64,000 bases of DNA from Cercis canadensis (taxonomy: Eukaryota > Streptophyta > Magnoliopsida > Fabales > Fabaceae). The DNA is taken from the NCBI GenBank assembly GCA_003255065.1, contig QAOA01003708.1, positions 194,322 to 258,321 of the forward strand, written 5' to 3'. Made by a program: the position numbers and the translations under genes. This document shows, in pieces, positions 1-28,592 of the stretch. Each line of letters starts with the position of its first letter. Within the stretch, counting starts at the first letter, position 1. The notes under the pieces were generated by a model. The model searched no databases, was not told where the DNA came from, and worked only from the letters and a program-made list of their open reading frames with translations.

Positions 1-1058
1 TAAAATGTGTTTCATTTTGATGTAGTTGGAATCTTTTATTCTTTTTATATTGTTATCATTATTATTTTTGGAGAGCTGTGCGCGTTATATGGACAGAAAG
101 CAAATGACTGAAGAAAAATGCACCTATTTTAGCAGTTTTGGTTAGCTTAATAACATAAAATGTTATTTAATACTATGATTTTTGATTTAGGATCGTAGCA
201 GATAATTTGATAGGTTTCTGCTAGGATTATGCCAGTATTTGATAGGCCAACNTATTCTTTTTATATTTTTATCATTATTATTTTTGGAGAGCTGTGCGCG
301 TTATATGGACAGAAAGCAAATGACTGAGGAAAAATGCACCTATTTTAGCAGTTTTGGTTAGCTTAATAACATAAAATGTTATTTAATACTATGATTTTTG
401 ATTTAGGATCGTAGCAGATAATTTGATAGGTTTCTGCTAGGATTATGCCAGTATTTGATAGGCCAACTTTCAAAGTTGTGGAACAATATGCTTCTCAGTA
501 ATTTTAAAGATAATTACCAATTACTGCACATGTGTATAAAAAAGAGAAAGATAATACCATTTTAATAATTTGATATGCCCATGTGTTAAAAATCAGCAGG
601 AATTTAGTAATGACCCATAAGAGGAGAGTTACTGCTGGTGCTCTAGTTTAAATTATTGTTGGTAATGGTGGATAGTTATCCTTGCTAACAGATCCAAAAT
701 TTTAGTGGTTTTCTTGGGTATACTTGACGACTATCCTAAATCATGTGATACTTTTAGTCTGTATCTCATTTAGAGTTTCCGTAATTAGGTTTTGCTAATA
801 CTAGAGGGTAGCTATGTTAGTCTTTTTCTTATAGGGATCAATGTTTGATAAAAGTAACTCAGTGGTCATGGGTGTGTCTCGGTCATTCTGCATTGTGTGA
901 CTGATTTGGGTAGGATATTTATGGAAAGAATTGTAGTAATTTACCTCTGGTTCTCTCTTTCTTCTCTACCTCTTTCATAAACATATATCTATATACATTC
1001 ATGTAATTGGAGCATGCTCACTGATTTTATTATTTCTCAAAAATTTTAATGATGGTAG
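1..1058. other. Intron of the ECA3-like gene with a contig-overlap duplication
   Basis: No exon is visible before 1059. The first coding bases there continue a Gly codon split with an upstream exon, so this stretch is intronic. Its only structure is the duplicated block at 37-467. Confidence 0.75.
37..467 (+). repeat. Direct duplication around a single N (37-251 and 253-467)
   Basis: Two 215-bp direct copies are separated only by the N at 252. By eye they differ at about two bases (g/t in the stretch after the shared start, and tgaag versus tgagg). This is best read as two overlapping contig ends, probably the two alleles, joined head to tail and not as a biological tandem repeat. Confidence 0.85.
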
Positions 1059-17061
<16,003 letters not shown>

Positions 17062-18065
17062 GATTATATAGGAAATTCTTCACTTGCTTATTAGAAGTCA
17101 GATCTTTATCAAGGTATCCTTGACCAGATATAAAATCATCAACCTCTATCTATCTGCGTGGCAGTCAACAAGTTTCAGCAAGGTAACAGTGTCGATACTG
17201 TATAATATTGCTCTTGCTGTATATTATCAATCTTGTCCTGAAAATGCCAGGTGATGTACAAGACAACATAGAGTGGCGATAGGTCTGTTATACTCTTTAA
17301 TTATTCATTTTGCTTTGCTGTCGGTATTTAATCAATTTTGCTAGCACAAGTACCTGAAACACACATATACCACACTCTTGTGAGGACTGTTCAGTTGGGA
17401 GGTTACACTTTGTCGTTTGTATATCTTTATACATGTCAATGAAAATTGATGAGGAGAACAAAAGAATCATGGAACAAAATTATTGTTTTGTGTACTGTCC
17501 GTATATCATTTATTGATTGCATTAGCCAATTTTAAATACAATAAATAATAATCCTTTTGTAGTTAATGCATCATTCAAGAATATTTAAGCACGAAAAGAT
17601 TTTGAATGCATTAGTGGAGAATGGATGATTCCCTTTGTTAGTAGCTATCGCATTTAGATTTGTGCAGAAGATTGAATCTAATTGACATATTTACAAGGCT
17701 ACCATATATATATATATAAGCCATTTAACACGAAAATGGGTACTGTGGTAGTTATTAGAAGAACTTGTGCCCATTTCTCATTTTGAAGACGATCCTTTCT
17801 CAGATCAATGGTTTTGTAGCTTACTGTTCATTCAACCATCATAATTCTTCCTTTTAAGTGACCTCTTCTTTATCTGAGGTATAAGTTAACTTATCCAGTA
17901 TTTATATAATGAGCATCTACATACAATGGGGTGGAATTGATAATTCAAAAATTCATATTGATAAAAATGGCATCTTGGATGCATCCTATTATTCCACTTG
18001 TGGTTTATTTATTGCATGCAGCTCCCAGTCATTGCCCCTTGGCTACCACCACCACCTCCCCCCTC
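17062..18065. other. Region between the convergent ECA3 and SCPL genes
   Basis: This must hold the 3' UTR of ECA3 (from the left) and of the SCPL gene (from the right). It is AT-rich with a short (TA)n at about 17706. No further gene recognised. Confidence 0.5.
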
Positions 18066-21000
18066 CTACAGAGGCTTATCAGATATCCACCTACTAAACA
18101 TGGCAAGACATTCTTCAGGCTTGTATTCTGGTGCTGTATGCCCTGCACCCTGTAAGTAAATCAATCAAGAACAGAATCATGAAGTTTAGTAATATAGCTC
18201 AGAAGCTATTAAAGTTATAGTAGAAGAGGGATTGCCTTCACGGTTGCAAATGTCATCCGATTGGAGTAAGTCCTGGTGTATCTATAAAAACAAGAAAAAG
18301 TCCAGTCATAAGGATAATTTAATTTTAGACAAATCCGGCCTTGATACATCAATTCTAGTTCATGACATACCCTGCCACTTGCCCATCTACGAACCATTGC
18401 CTCCAGTCATCCACGATGGAGTAATTTAAAGATCTTATCCACGCTTGAGTCCCCAAGAAAGGAACTATCATGTCATGATCGCCACTGTTAGCAAAATGCT
18501 ATTTAATTATTAATATGAAAATCAATGTTTAATGTTGATTACTTATTTAAGAACACCTGTAGTGACACATGGTGCAAGACATAGAAAAGCTTTACCTGTA
18601 TATCAGTGAACGGTAGCCTTTTTTACTCAGATTTACGTGATACTGAAAGCTGCCAGGGATATCACTCCTAAAAGGTATACCATAGTTACAGCGCTCCCAT
18701 TTCCCTATAGTTCCCTGCAGCACATGCGACCTGGCTATATGATCTTGCTATTTTGCAAAGTAAACATCATATATGGGAAAAATTCTTTTATTTTTTTTGG
18801 CTAATGGAAATTCATTCACCAAGAACAAAGAAACATTACATCAGACCCTACTTGGGAAAAATTCACTCTTAGGTGTAAACTCTACCTTCCTAATATGGAG
18901 TGCCTTGCGAACATCATTATCATTGGCCCAATAACCGCAAAGGAAATATCCAAAAGTCTACAGCGATGAAAAGACAGAAAATCATATATCAAACATAGAT
19001 ATCTGGGGATTTTAGCTTCAAATTCTATGAGAAACAGAGAAAGGACCGGACATGGTTTACGTTTTGCATTGCGTAGTCAAGTTCTCGTTGACAATACATA
19101 TATAACTAACTATTTGTTCTCATAAAAAGACAACTTTAAGGGGAAAAAATATTTGTATTCATGAATCATTAAGTTATGCAAAATTACCCGACAGTTTAAG
19201 GGTGGCAGTTTCAGTCTGAGATGGGAATTGAGAAACGTCCAGGGCTTCCCGGTTAGAGATCTCCGATGAATTTCCAATGGCTTAGGCGAAGCGAACTCGC
19301 ATAGAGGCTCCAAAATATGGTTCGTATTAATTCCGAAAAGTGACTGAGGATTAGCAAGATTAGCTAGTGTGATTATGAGGAGGTTACCAAAAATTCAGTA
19401 GCACCAAAAAAAAAAAAAAAANNNNNNNNNNNNNNNNAAAAAAAAAAAAAAAAAAAAGAAGCTGTTACCAATAATTTGTCATTGTGAAAGGAAAGAGTGC
19501 ATCCAATTTTTATTGTAGCAATACTCATTGTGAAAACCAACTAAAGGAAAGAGAAAAGACAACAGAAATATGATGGTTGCTTACCTTATAATAGGATAGA
19601 ATATCATTTAAACAGAGTACGTTTTTGGGATCTATAATTAGATACTCTCCTCTGCAGTTTTTTTGCAGTGACTGTTCATGAGAGTAAGTTATTCACATTT
19701 GTTAGTATTTCACTTTTTGGCCTTTTCCTCTTAATTCAATTGTTCAGAAGAATTGACCGGTGATGACCTACAACAATAGATTACCTCATAGAGTTCATCA
19801 GAGATAATTCCCATTCCGTGAGCATATGGGATTGCATAATTTCCTTCAGTTAAACTTGTTACAGCATTCCCCGCTAGGTATCCCTAAAGAAAAATATATG
19901 TCATAATAATACACCAAATTAACAAATGAAAATTATTTAAAGAGAAGGTACCCGCCCACTCCACATATTTAACATGTTTCTATACGTGTTATTAATATTT
20001 GTTATTCAATGTTGATAACTTTTAAACTGAGATAGTAACCTCTTCAAAATGATAACTTTGGAAGAACAGGTATTACTACTAGATAATAAGGTGTAAAAAG
20101 TATATGTGTGAGCATTGCCTTTCCCTTATTGTATGTGTATGGTAACCTCTTAGAAGTTATCAGTTTGTATGTTTGAAGGGAAAAAAAAATTAGCTCAAAC
20201 CTCAAGATTTATCCATGGTTGGATCCCTTGTTCATTTCCTGCGAGTTAAGGAATTTACAAAATAATTAATTAAACCATCAACACACACATAAACATCTAA
20301 TAGCATATTTGATGAGGTAATCCAGAATGGTCTATACCATTCCACCGGCTATTAGCTACAGCTGATAATATAATTACATATTTGATTCATTTATCTGTTT
20401 TGTACCANTCCCTTGTTCATTTCCTGCGAGTTAAGGAATTTACAGAATAATTAATTAAACCATCAACACACACATAAACATCTAATAGCATATTTGATGA
20501 GGTAATCCAGAATGGTCTATACCATTCCACCGGCTATTAGCTACAGCTGATAATATAATTACATATTTGATTCATTTATCTGTTTTGTACCATTTGAAAT
20601 TTCTTGAACAATTACTGGAACAGGAATGCCCGAGTATGAGTCACCACCAATGTACACTTTATTTGAGAGAAATTCCGGATGATCAATCAGCCACTACAAA
20701 GATTAGAAGATTATTATTACAACTTTAGTTCACTTGCTTTCATAGTGATCAATCTCTAGTCAGAACGTTGAAACTTCCAAGTTCCAACCAAAGCTTAAAA
20801 AAAAAAAAAAAAGACTGCTTTTAACTTAATCTAGAATGCAATAAATTAAGATGATGATAGTGTGAGTGAGGATATATACTTTCCTAAGAAATTGATGAGC
20901 ATGGTGAACTAGCCTCCAGTCACTTTGATTAGCAGCACGTTCTGTTGTGACATAGGAGAAGCCAGTTCCTGCTGGCAAATCTATAAATATAATGCTAGAT

Positions 21001-21838
21001 GCCTGATCAAGCAAAATCTCTATAATTAACAGCATATTCCCAACAAAGAATAAATTAACCGAAACAAATGAAATCAGTGCCCAATTGGTAAAACATTTAG
21101 TGGATTTCATGATCTAAACTACGGTATCACCTTTGTCCAGGAGTGTAGCCTCACGACCAAATTAGGTAATGTCCCTTTGAATTCCTCGTTTTTGAATGCA
21201 AGTGGACCTATAATAAGGAGAACATAATATGTTTATTTTTTTTTCAACTGTTCACTTTATGTTGTTACTTTTGATCCATTTTAGTATATTATTATCAGCC
21301 TCAAATGTTTATCAAAACATGTGAATTAGCAAGAAGCAGTGAAATATTTATGTTGCTCTTACCTATTTCAAAGACAAGGCCGGAAAGTGCAGAGCAACCA
21401 GGACCGCCGGTTAGCCAAAGTAAGAGAGGGTCCTTCTTAGGATTGTTCTCTGATTCAATAAAATAGTAGAACACTTGCGCTTCCTCCACTCCCACGTACC
21501 TGACCATTCACCAAATTAATACATACATGCATATACTTCCAAATACACTTTTTATTACTACCATGCACCTATCACTTTAATTTCTCTGTTTACGTCTATT
21601 TAGTTATAATTTAAATTCCAAAACCGAATTGAATTCTATAATAAATGTGAATTCGACGTCCAACTGACCCTGTTTCAAGAACAAAAGGAAGAGGTCCCTC
21701 GAACCCAGGAAGGTTCCGTACTATGGAGCGGCACAATGCAAGTTGAAAGAAAATCTGTGACACCAGTGCAAGGAGAAGTAGAATCTTATAAAAGTTACTA
21801 GAATTACTATAATTTGAACTCAGCCTTGCCATTTCCAT
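18066..21838 (-). CDS. Serine carboxypeptidase-like protein (clade I, probable acyltransferase type)
   Basis: An alpha/beta-hydrolase of the S10 family. Clade-I plant members often use 1-O-glucose esters to acylate secondary metabolites in the vacuole. Exons in gene order: 21669-21838, 21363-21499, 21131-21207, 20880-21002, 20591-20693, 20201-20238, 19785-19883, 19585-19671, 19188-19343, 18886-18957, 18596-18714, 18371-18484, 18236-18281, 18066-18149. All join in frame to about 474 residues, the usual family length. A hydrophobic signal peptide ([19 protein letters not shown]) leads into the mature protein. The oxyanion region [13 protein letters not shown], the nucleophile GDSYSG, the acid region SGDHDMIVP and the catalytic His in GAGHTAPEY are all present. 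The start could also be at 21832 or 21886. The penultimate intron has a GC donor. Hydrolase versus acyltransferase cannot be settled from sequence alone. Confidence 0.93.
19422..19437. other. Assembly gap of 16 N inside a poly-A run
   Basis: Sixteen Ns flanked on both sides by A, in the intron between the SCPL exons at 19188-19343 and 19585-19671. No coding base appears lost. Confidence 0.9.
20224..20592 (+). repeat. Direct duplication around a single N (20224-20407 and 20409-20592) in the SCPL gene
   Basis: Two 184-bp copies flank the N at 20408 with about one SNP (tacaaaataa versus tacagaataa). The second copy repeats the first 15 bases of exon 6 (20201-20238) and falls in the intron between exons 5 and 6. 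Read as a contig-overlap artefact; it does not change the spliced product. Confidence 0.85.
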
Positions 21839-22602
21839 TTGTAATGCTCTCTGATCTCTTTTCTTTTTTAGCATTTCCCTTTGCAATATTCAGGAGTACC
21901 TAATCTCTGTCCTTACATTCATAGATGCATATTAAGGTATGGTGATGAAGGAAAAAGTGCTGGATAAGAAGTGTGTGGTGTGTAGTTCATGTTGATTACC
22001 AGGCAGAGTAAGTTTGGCCTTTCAAGGGCTAATGTCCAAAAATGCTCATCTCTTAATGAATATATGTGGTCGCCCATAATGAAGGTGATGACAACTGAAG
22101 ACAAAGTTGTTCACGGCATGTAATGGGCACATTGGCAATTGACAATTTGGACTACCGAAAATGACATGGTCGTTTCTAGTTTCCTTGTGACTTCTTTATA
22201 AGAACCAATTTCTTGGTAATTATTATACGAATCCAAGAACTATCTATGTCAAATGAACCCTTGATTGGTAATTACCCTCATAGTCATAGACCACCTACCA
22301 ATGCAATAAGCAAAATCTTTTTATATCCCACTAACGACTAGCTAATCCTTAATTATGTTGTAAAAAATATCATCTCAATACAATAAAATTTATATTTAGG
22401 ATACAATAGGCGACTAATGAAGATTTTCCTATAACCATATTAGTCATAATTCATAAATTAAATTATATTGATAAAAAATCACATATTGGATTTTTTCTTG
22501 ATATCCCATTAGTGACCATGTCCTTTATCTGTTGTCATATAATGCAGCTCTGAGTTTTTTGCTGTCACAACGGATGACCCTGACTCAGCTGGATTGATTT
22601 CC
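21839..22602. other. Spacer between the SCPL gene and its decayed copy
   Basis: Must contain the SCPL promoter (minus strand). A possible longer N-terminus reaches 21886. No other gene or repeat recognised. Confidence 0.4.
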
Positions 22603-23770
22603 CTAGAGAGGCCTATTAGATAACCACGTAGTAAACATAGCAATACATTCTTCTGCTTTGTACTCGGCAGCTGTATGTCCTCCACCCTGAAGGGAATAAA
22701 AAAAAAAACTCGTGCTAAATGTAGAGCTCGTAATCCATAGTTGCACATGGCCAAAAAAAAAAAAATAGTAATCCACAGTCGCATGAGTAGAAGTTATAGA
22801 AAAAGAAGAGCTTGCCTTCACGGTTGCAAATGTCATGTTATTGGAGTAAGTCCTTGTGTATCTACTCCAAACAACAATTACTGGGTAACATTATATATAA
22901 TATAGCCCTTTGGGGAAACTGAAAATAAAAATGCAGCATTAACTTAATATAACAAGTTTCAATTTGAAGGCATACCCAGCGACTTGGCCATTCTACAAGC
23001 CATGGCCTCCATTCATCCACAATTGAATAGTTTAAAGATCTTATCCACGCTTGAGTCCCCAAGAAAGGAATTAATTACCATGTAATGATCTCCACTACTT
23101 ACAAAATATTATTACTTAGCAAAAAAAGAAAAAAAAAATACTATTTAGATCAATGGCTCGTCTTGCAACAGACAGATTAATTGAAAAACAAAACTAAAAG
23201 AAAAATATTAAAAAGACAGCTTTTTGGCGAAACTAAAGAAAAAATTAACCTGTACTCGCCTTTTATACTGAGATTGAGATGATATTGAGGGATTCCAGTG
23301 CCTTTTATTCGAGAGAATTGTTCTTCTTTTTTCTTTTTTTTCTTTTTGGTCGTTTATAGAAGAAATTATATCAAATCTTTCGAACATGCAATGCGTTGCG
23401 AACGTTATCATCGTTAGCCCAATAAGCCGAAATAAAATTTTTGTTTCCCTACCATGAGCAAAAGCAAGAAAAGCAAATATCAAACATTGTACATTTTCAT
23501 TTTGGATGAGATATTATATTTTTTTATATACATCAATTGGTGATAAAATTTGATATTTCACAACTTATGTCTAATTTTCTTAGGGAAGATTTGAAAAAAT
23601 TATAATTAATATTAATTTGATTGACACTGAAGAAAAAAGATGAGAATGAGCTACTATTGACAATTACTGGGTACGCATAATTACCCGATGACATTTTGAT
23701 GATGACCGAGTCTGAGTGAGATGGGAATTGAAAAACGTGCCAAGCTTCTCAGTAAGAAAATTTGTTCGTT
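22603..23770 (-). pseudogene. Truncated SCPL pseudogene, tandem copy of exons 9-14
   Basis: Minus-strand pieces match the 3' half of the intact neighbour: an exon-9 remnant (about 23690-23770, NSHL still readable), exon 10 (YWANDDNVRNALHVRK), a shortened exon 11 (GTGIPQYHLNLS), exon 12 ([19 protein letters not shown]), exon 13 (22816-22861, TYSNNMTFATVK) and exon 14 ending at the stop 22603-22605. Lesions: exons 1-8 absent; the exon-10 donor reads AT at 23375-23376; the N-terminal half of exon 11 is gone; the second Asp of the GDHD acid motif is Tyr (codon 23082-23084); exon 12 has an extra codon. The GC donor at 22814-22815 matches the intact gene. No working enzyme is expected. Confidence 0.88.
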
Positions 23771-24367
23771 AATTAAACATAATGATTATGAATTTCTTCG
23801 TGATGTTAGCTGCTATCTACGAACTCTGTCATCTAATCTATTAATTTCCTTTTTCTACCAGAAACTGAAAAACAGTGACTTCAAATTGATAAATGCAAAA
23901 TATATGGGTATACAGAGCCGAATCAGTCTTAGATTCTGAATTTTGCCTCTTGTATTATATGCTATAACGTATACACAATACAGGTTTCGTGGACAGATAT
24001 CAACAAAAGTCAAGAATTAATCCACAATCAGGACTCAGGAGCTGATCTATCAGCAGCATTCTCCATTTCCATCCATTCCCACAACCTCTTCATTTTTCCT
24101 CTCATCCTCTGTTTTCTAAACCCTCAATCTCTGTTTGAAAACACCAAGAACTTTGGTTACAAAAACAATTTACTTTGAAATACTAGCATTATTAAGAATA
24201 TTAAGTATTTATACTTTTTTCCTTAAAAAAAAGGAACAAGAACGAGAACAGGAAGGGATATACAAGTACAACTCTTCAAGTGAAAACATGAATCTTTCAA
24301 AACCATTTTTTTTTTTTTCAGAATTTATCCATTATCCCTTCAGTGATTGGGCTCCCCAACAGCTTTC
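23771..24367. other. Spacer, no gene recognised
   Basis: AT-rich, between the SCPL remnant and the FKBP gene. It probably holds the 3' UTR of the FKBP gene. Confidence 0.4.
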
Positions 24368-27300
24368 CTACATAGGACTTGGGCAAAGATAAATTCCAAA
24401 ATTTCCAATACACGAGGGGGAAAAAAAAGTAATCAAGTTTTGAACCACAATCACCTTTGTCGCCACAGATGAATCCTTTGTTTTATGCGCAAACATATTT
24501 GCATACAGCTTCGCATCCCTTTTATCACTCTCAGCTTGAAGTTGCTTCAATTTCCTCTGAATCATCTTTACCTCCCTAGAAAACAAATAAATGACGCTCT
24601 GATCATAAGAAACCTTTTTTTTTTTTTTCCCAAGAACAGTTATCTTCTTTTGACAATGAACCCTTTCAAGTACCTGTTCTGTGGGTCAGCCTCAAGAGCT
24701 TTCTTGATGTCAGTATCTGCCAAAAGAAAATCTCCCATTTCTATATATGCCTGCGCTCGTCTGTACAAAGCTTTCACATTAACCAACTCAACATCTAGCC
24801 CCTGGTGCACAGAGTAAGAACTATGAGAGAATATTTACTCTGCATCTATGCTAAGACATGTATGATGAGGGGATATAAATACATCCTCCGGTTTATTTTA
24901 ACCCTGCAGTATACATCACTCCTCCCATCCACCCACATGTTTTGTTCTTTCCATCTAGCCAATGTGTTCATGAAATTAGCCACTTTAAATCTTATGCATG
25001 ACTTGATCGACTGTTTACCTGTGAACATATCTTAATTGCTCCCAGAAAGTCATCAAGTTTGAGGCTACATGCTGCACCATTCAACCAGCATGACACTCTT
25101 AATGCCTTAGCTAGATTTTGCTCATTGTCCCCGAAGGATCCATCTTCACTAACATAATCAGCAGCCTAAGGTAAGACAGGACAACATGGATTCGACATGA
25201 ACTAGAAGTATCTTAATGAAACTAGCATTAGAAAACCAAAGCCATTGCAAACAACAAGCTACCTTGTCATACTTCTTCCTGGCTTGCTGATACTTGCCGT
25301 TTTTAAATAATAGGTTTCCTTCTTCTTTCTTCCTCCCGGCTACCTCAATTTTCTCATTATTACTCAATTCCCATGGTGCTTTTTCCTTTTAATCAAAGAA
25401 AAAGAGAAGTACTAAAAGTTACTAATTTAGCCACATAGGTTTTTTTAATTTTTTTTTTAAAAAAAAGAAGAATTTAAAGAATGTTACTGTGTTTCATAAA
25501 TAACATATTTCGTGTCCAAATAGAACAAAGCAGAAAGATAATAAGATGCAAATACAAACCATCAACTGCAAGGGCAAATACAGCACAGTGCAAGTTACAA
25601 TCTTCTCCAATTCTACAATTAATGATATAAGATGTCCTCATAATCTATACAGAAAATCAAAGATAAACTATCTTCATTCTTCAGTTGCTCATTGGACCAG
25701 ATATTACCTTAATAAAGTCGATCATCTGAACTTCATAGACTACATTGACGCCAGGTGGAACCATACCAAAATCGCATCTTTCTTCAACATTTCCAAATGC
25801 ATAATCAGGATGTATACTTATTATAGCCCTCTCACCCTTCTTCATTGTCGCCACTGCTCCGTCTAAGCCAGCAATTACTTGTTCTATAAACAGTCAAATA
25901 AGAGTATTAGTGTTACTGCCACCCAGCTGTCTCAAGAATAATGACCAAAAACGAAAAACAGTATATTAATGAGGTTAAACTACAATAAGTGTAAACTGAC
26001 CTTCATCTGTTATGAATTCCAAAGGCCGTGTTTCGTCAATTCCTTTTTTCTCAAACACGGTGCCATCTTCTAGCATAGCTCTATAGCTAACTGACAAACA
26101 TTTTCAAATAAATTCATTAGTAAAATGAAATCTCGTATTACCTGGTTTTTTTTTTTCCTTCCATTTTTGTGAAGTGACATTACAGGACCTTCTTAATTGA
26201 TTATGACTAGATATCACAGTAAATTTGAATTTGAATTGACAATAAATATGGGCATGTAGCAACATAATGCCTTAAAGTAATGCTTAATTTGAGAATGATA
26301 AAAAAGTGACTTGTCACAATCTATTTTAGAATAGAGGAGATATAACTTCAATCATTAATTTATCACATTTACATGTGATTTCCTTTTTCTTCTTTGATTT
26401 CACACCAGGATCATGTGGTAAAGCATATCTATTAAAGATCTTTTTTCTGGGATATAATACTTCCGATATGTTGCTAACCTTAACATTTAAGGGAGAAGCA
26501 AGAAATCAGTTTTTTGAACAAGTAAAGCCAGAAAAGTAGTCTGCGTGTGTTTAATAATCCACGAATGCAAAAATGTTTCAAATGAACCATGAAACATCTG
26601 AACATGGGTATAGATGTAAAATTCACAACCACCTCATATGACAATATGTTAGATTCTAAGTCCTAACAAACCCCACATGGCTGTGCTAGCTTAGCTTAAT
26701 AATGAAGTATTGGAGTGCACATGATTTTCTTACTAGTAACAGTTGCACCCTCATTGGCAGTGAGAGCATCCTCCCCTTCTTTCAAAATCCTTTTAAGCAC
26801 CTTCGAGACACCAGTAACATCTATAACAGGCTTGAAGGACACAAGTTCAATATCAACATGCAGCACTGAATTTGGCAGGACTGATAAGAAACCACTGCCA
26901 GCTTCTGTTCCCTTCTCCCCAACAGCATCTGCGGTAGACATATGAATTATGATTTCAAAAGTATTGTTGAGAGATAAAACCGCAAGCTTCTTGAAGCTAA
27001 GGAAAACACATTAAATTGAAAGCTAGTATCCAGATATAATAAAGCTGACAGCAAAGAAGAATTTGCAAAAATCTGTAAAGATTACTGAGAGATTCACAGG
27101 GTTTGAACCCAACCTCACAGCACAGAGTTATACGTAGAGCATGCTTAAGCATTCACAATTGTGTAATTATTGAGGCCAATTATAGGATTGCAATGAAATT
27201 GCTTTGGAAGTGAAAAATGACGAAGAGTTAGCAAAAGCAATTCGATACAGACGGTTTCATGACTTCGTCATTCTCACTGCAGTCAAACTCATATTCAAGC

Positions 27301-28592
27301 ATGTAGTTTCTTGCATGTTAGCAGATGCATTACATTAAATACATGGACATACAATATACATCTCATTTATCTATTAGAAATATCAGCATACAGAAATGGT
27401 AAGTGGATTAAAAGATCTAAAGACATACACTGAGGTTGAACAATTAATTTAGCCTTCTCTCCCCTTCTCATACTCATGATTACTTTTGGCAATCCTGGAA
27501 AAAAGGTGACCTTCAAGAAGCATAATAAATTAATAACTTAGGCTGTTATGCATACAAAGTGTAAAATGAGAAATGAAACTATATTCCCTGTTGAGTGAAA
27601 TAAGAGTATAGATCAACGGCGATACCATCTTTCACATAAAATTCAACCCCTCCTTCTGGGGTTTCTGCAACAATAGTGCCATCAACTAGTGTGGCCTGGT
27701 ACTTCACTGTAATAGCAAAAGAATCAACGAATAAGACAGTCATCTTCACCAGTCAAACGGGTTGAAAGAGTTAGTAAAGGAAAAAAACTACAGGTCTAAA
27801 ATACCAAGGACTTCATCTAAATCACTGGGTAGCTCATTGTTGCTCCCCTTCTCCATTATTTTCTTGAAAATCCCACCATCTTTGCAAATATCCACCACTG
27901 TGATCCACGAAATGAGTTCAACCTCTAACTGTGTAATTGAGTTAGGTGGAATGCCACCAGAACCTCCAACTTTATACTCCGACTCAGCAGGTAATGTGAA
28001 CAATGCCACCTCTCCCTTTTTCATGGTGATGATCCCGTGATCCAACCCAGCAACCACTTGAGCTGCCAAGCCCATTAACAGATAAATGGAGCTATATCAC
28101 ACCAAAAATCAAGCAGTTCCTTCAAAATTATATCTGAAAATTCTTAGAAACAACTCAAGAATCAACGTCGACAAGAGCTCACCTTGACCAAGCGTAAACG
28201 TTACAGGTTCATCTCCATCTCTAGTGGAATCGAACTTGGTTCCATCAAGTAAAGTTCCGAGATAGTGAACTGCATTCAACATCACCATCAATTCTCATAT
28301 ACTTTATCACGAACCAAAGTACACCTACATCTCAGCTAAGTAACTAGGAATTGAATTTCATGTTCTTCCTATCATTTTCTTTCCTATAAAATCAATTTTT
28401 TTTTCAGTGATGACTACCAGTTACTTCGTCATTGAACTCGGGGGTCTCCCATCCATGTCCGCGCTTGAGAAGCTTTTTTTTGAGACCCAAGCCATTGAGC
28501 TCCCTCTCTTCGCCAACCTCTTGGGGCGGTGCCGATTCAATCACCTCCCCTGGTTCTTCGTCGAGATCATCCTCGTCCTCAATGTCTGACAA
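24368..28592 (-). CDS. Multidomain FKBP-type peptidyl-prolyl isomerase with TPR region (FKBP62/65-like)
   Basis: High-molecular-weight plant FKBPs act as HSP90 co-chaperones. Exons: 28418-28592 (5' limit uncertain), 28183-28269, 27805-28062, 27626-27706, 27429-27494, 26734-26928, 26001-26090, 25708-25883, 25263-25385, 25019-25165, 24674-24801, 24368-24575. They join in frame to about 577 residues. Order: acidic N-terminus (DIEDEDDLDEE); FKBP domain 1 (HYLGTLLDGTKFDSTRD); a degenerate domain 2 (VEFYVKDGLPKVIMSM); domain 3 (EQVIAGLDGAVATMKKGE); then TPR (KKEEGNLLFKNGKYQQARKK, NVKALYRRAQAYIEMGD). Domain 1 reads VVAGLD where an active FKBP has Trp, so isomerase activity may be weak. Domain 2 lacks several residues present in Arabidopsis FKBP62 (from memory). 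The first exon has no in-frame ATG: 28590-28592 is TTG, and an in-frame TGA lies about 30 bases further upstream. The last exon may run on or splice further. Confidence 0.85.

Noticed and set aside
25546..25866. Plus-strand open frame of 106 codons
   Set aside because: Antisense shadow of the FKBP exon at 25708-25883.
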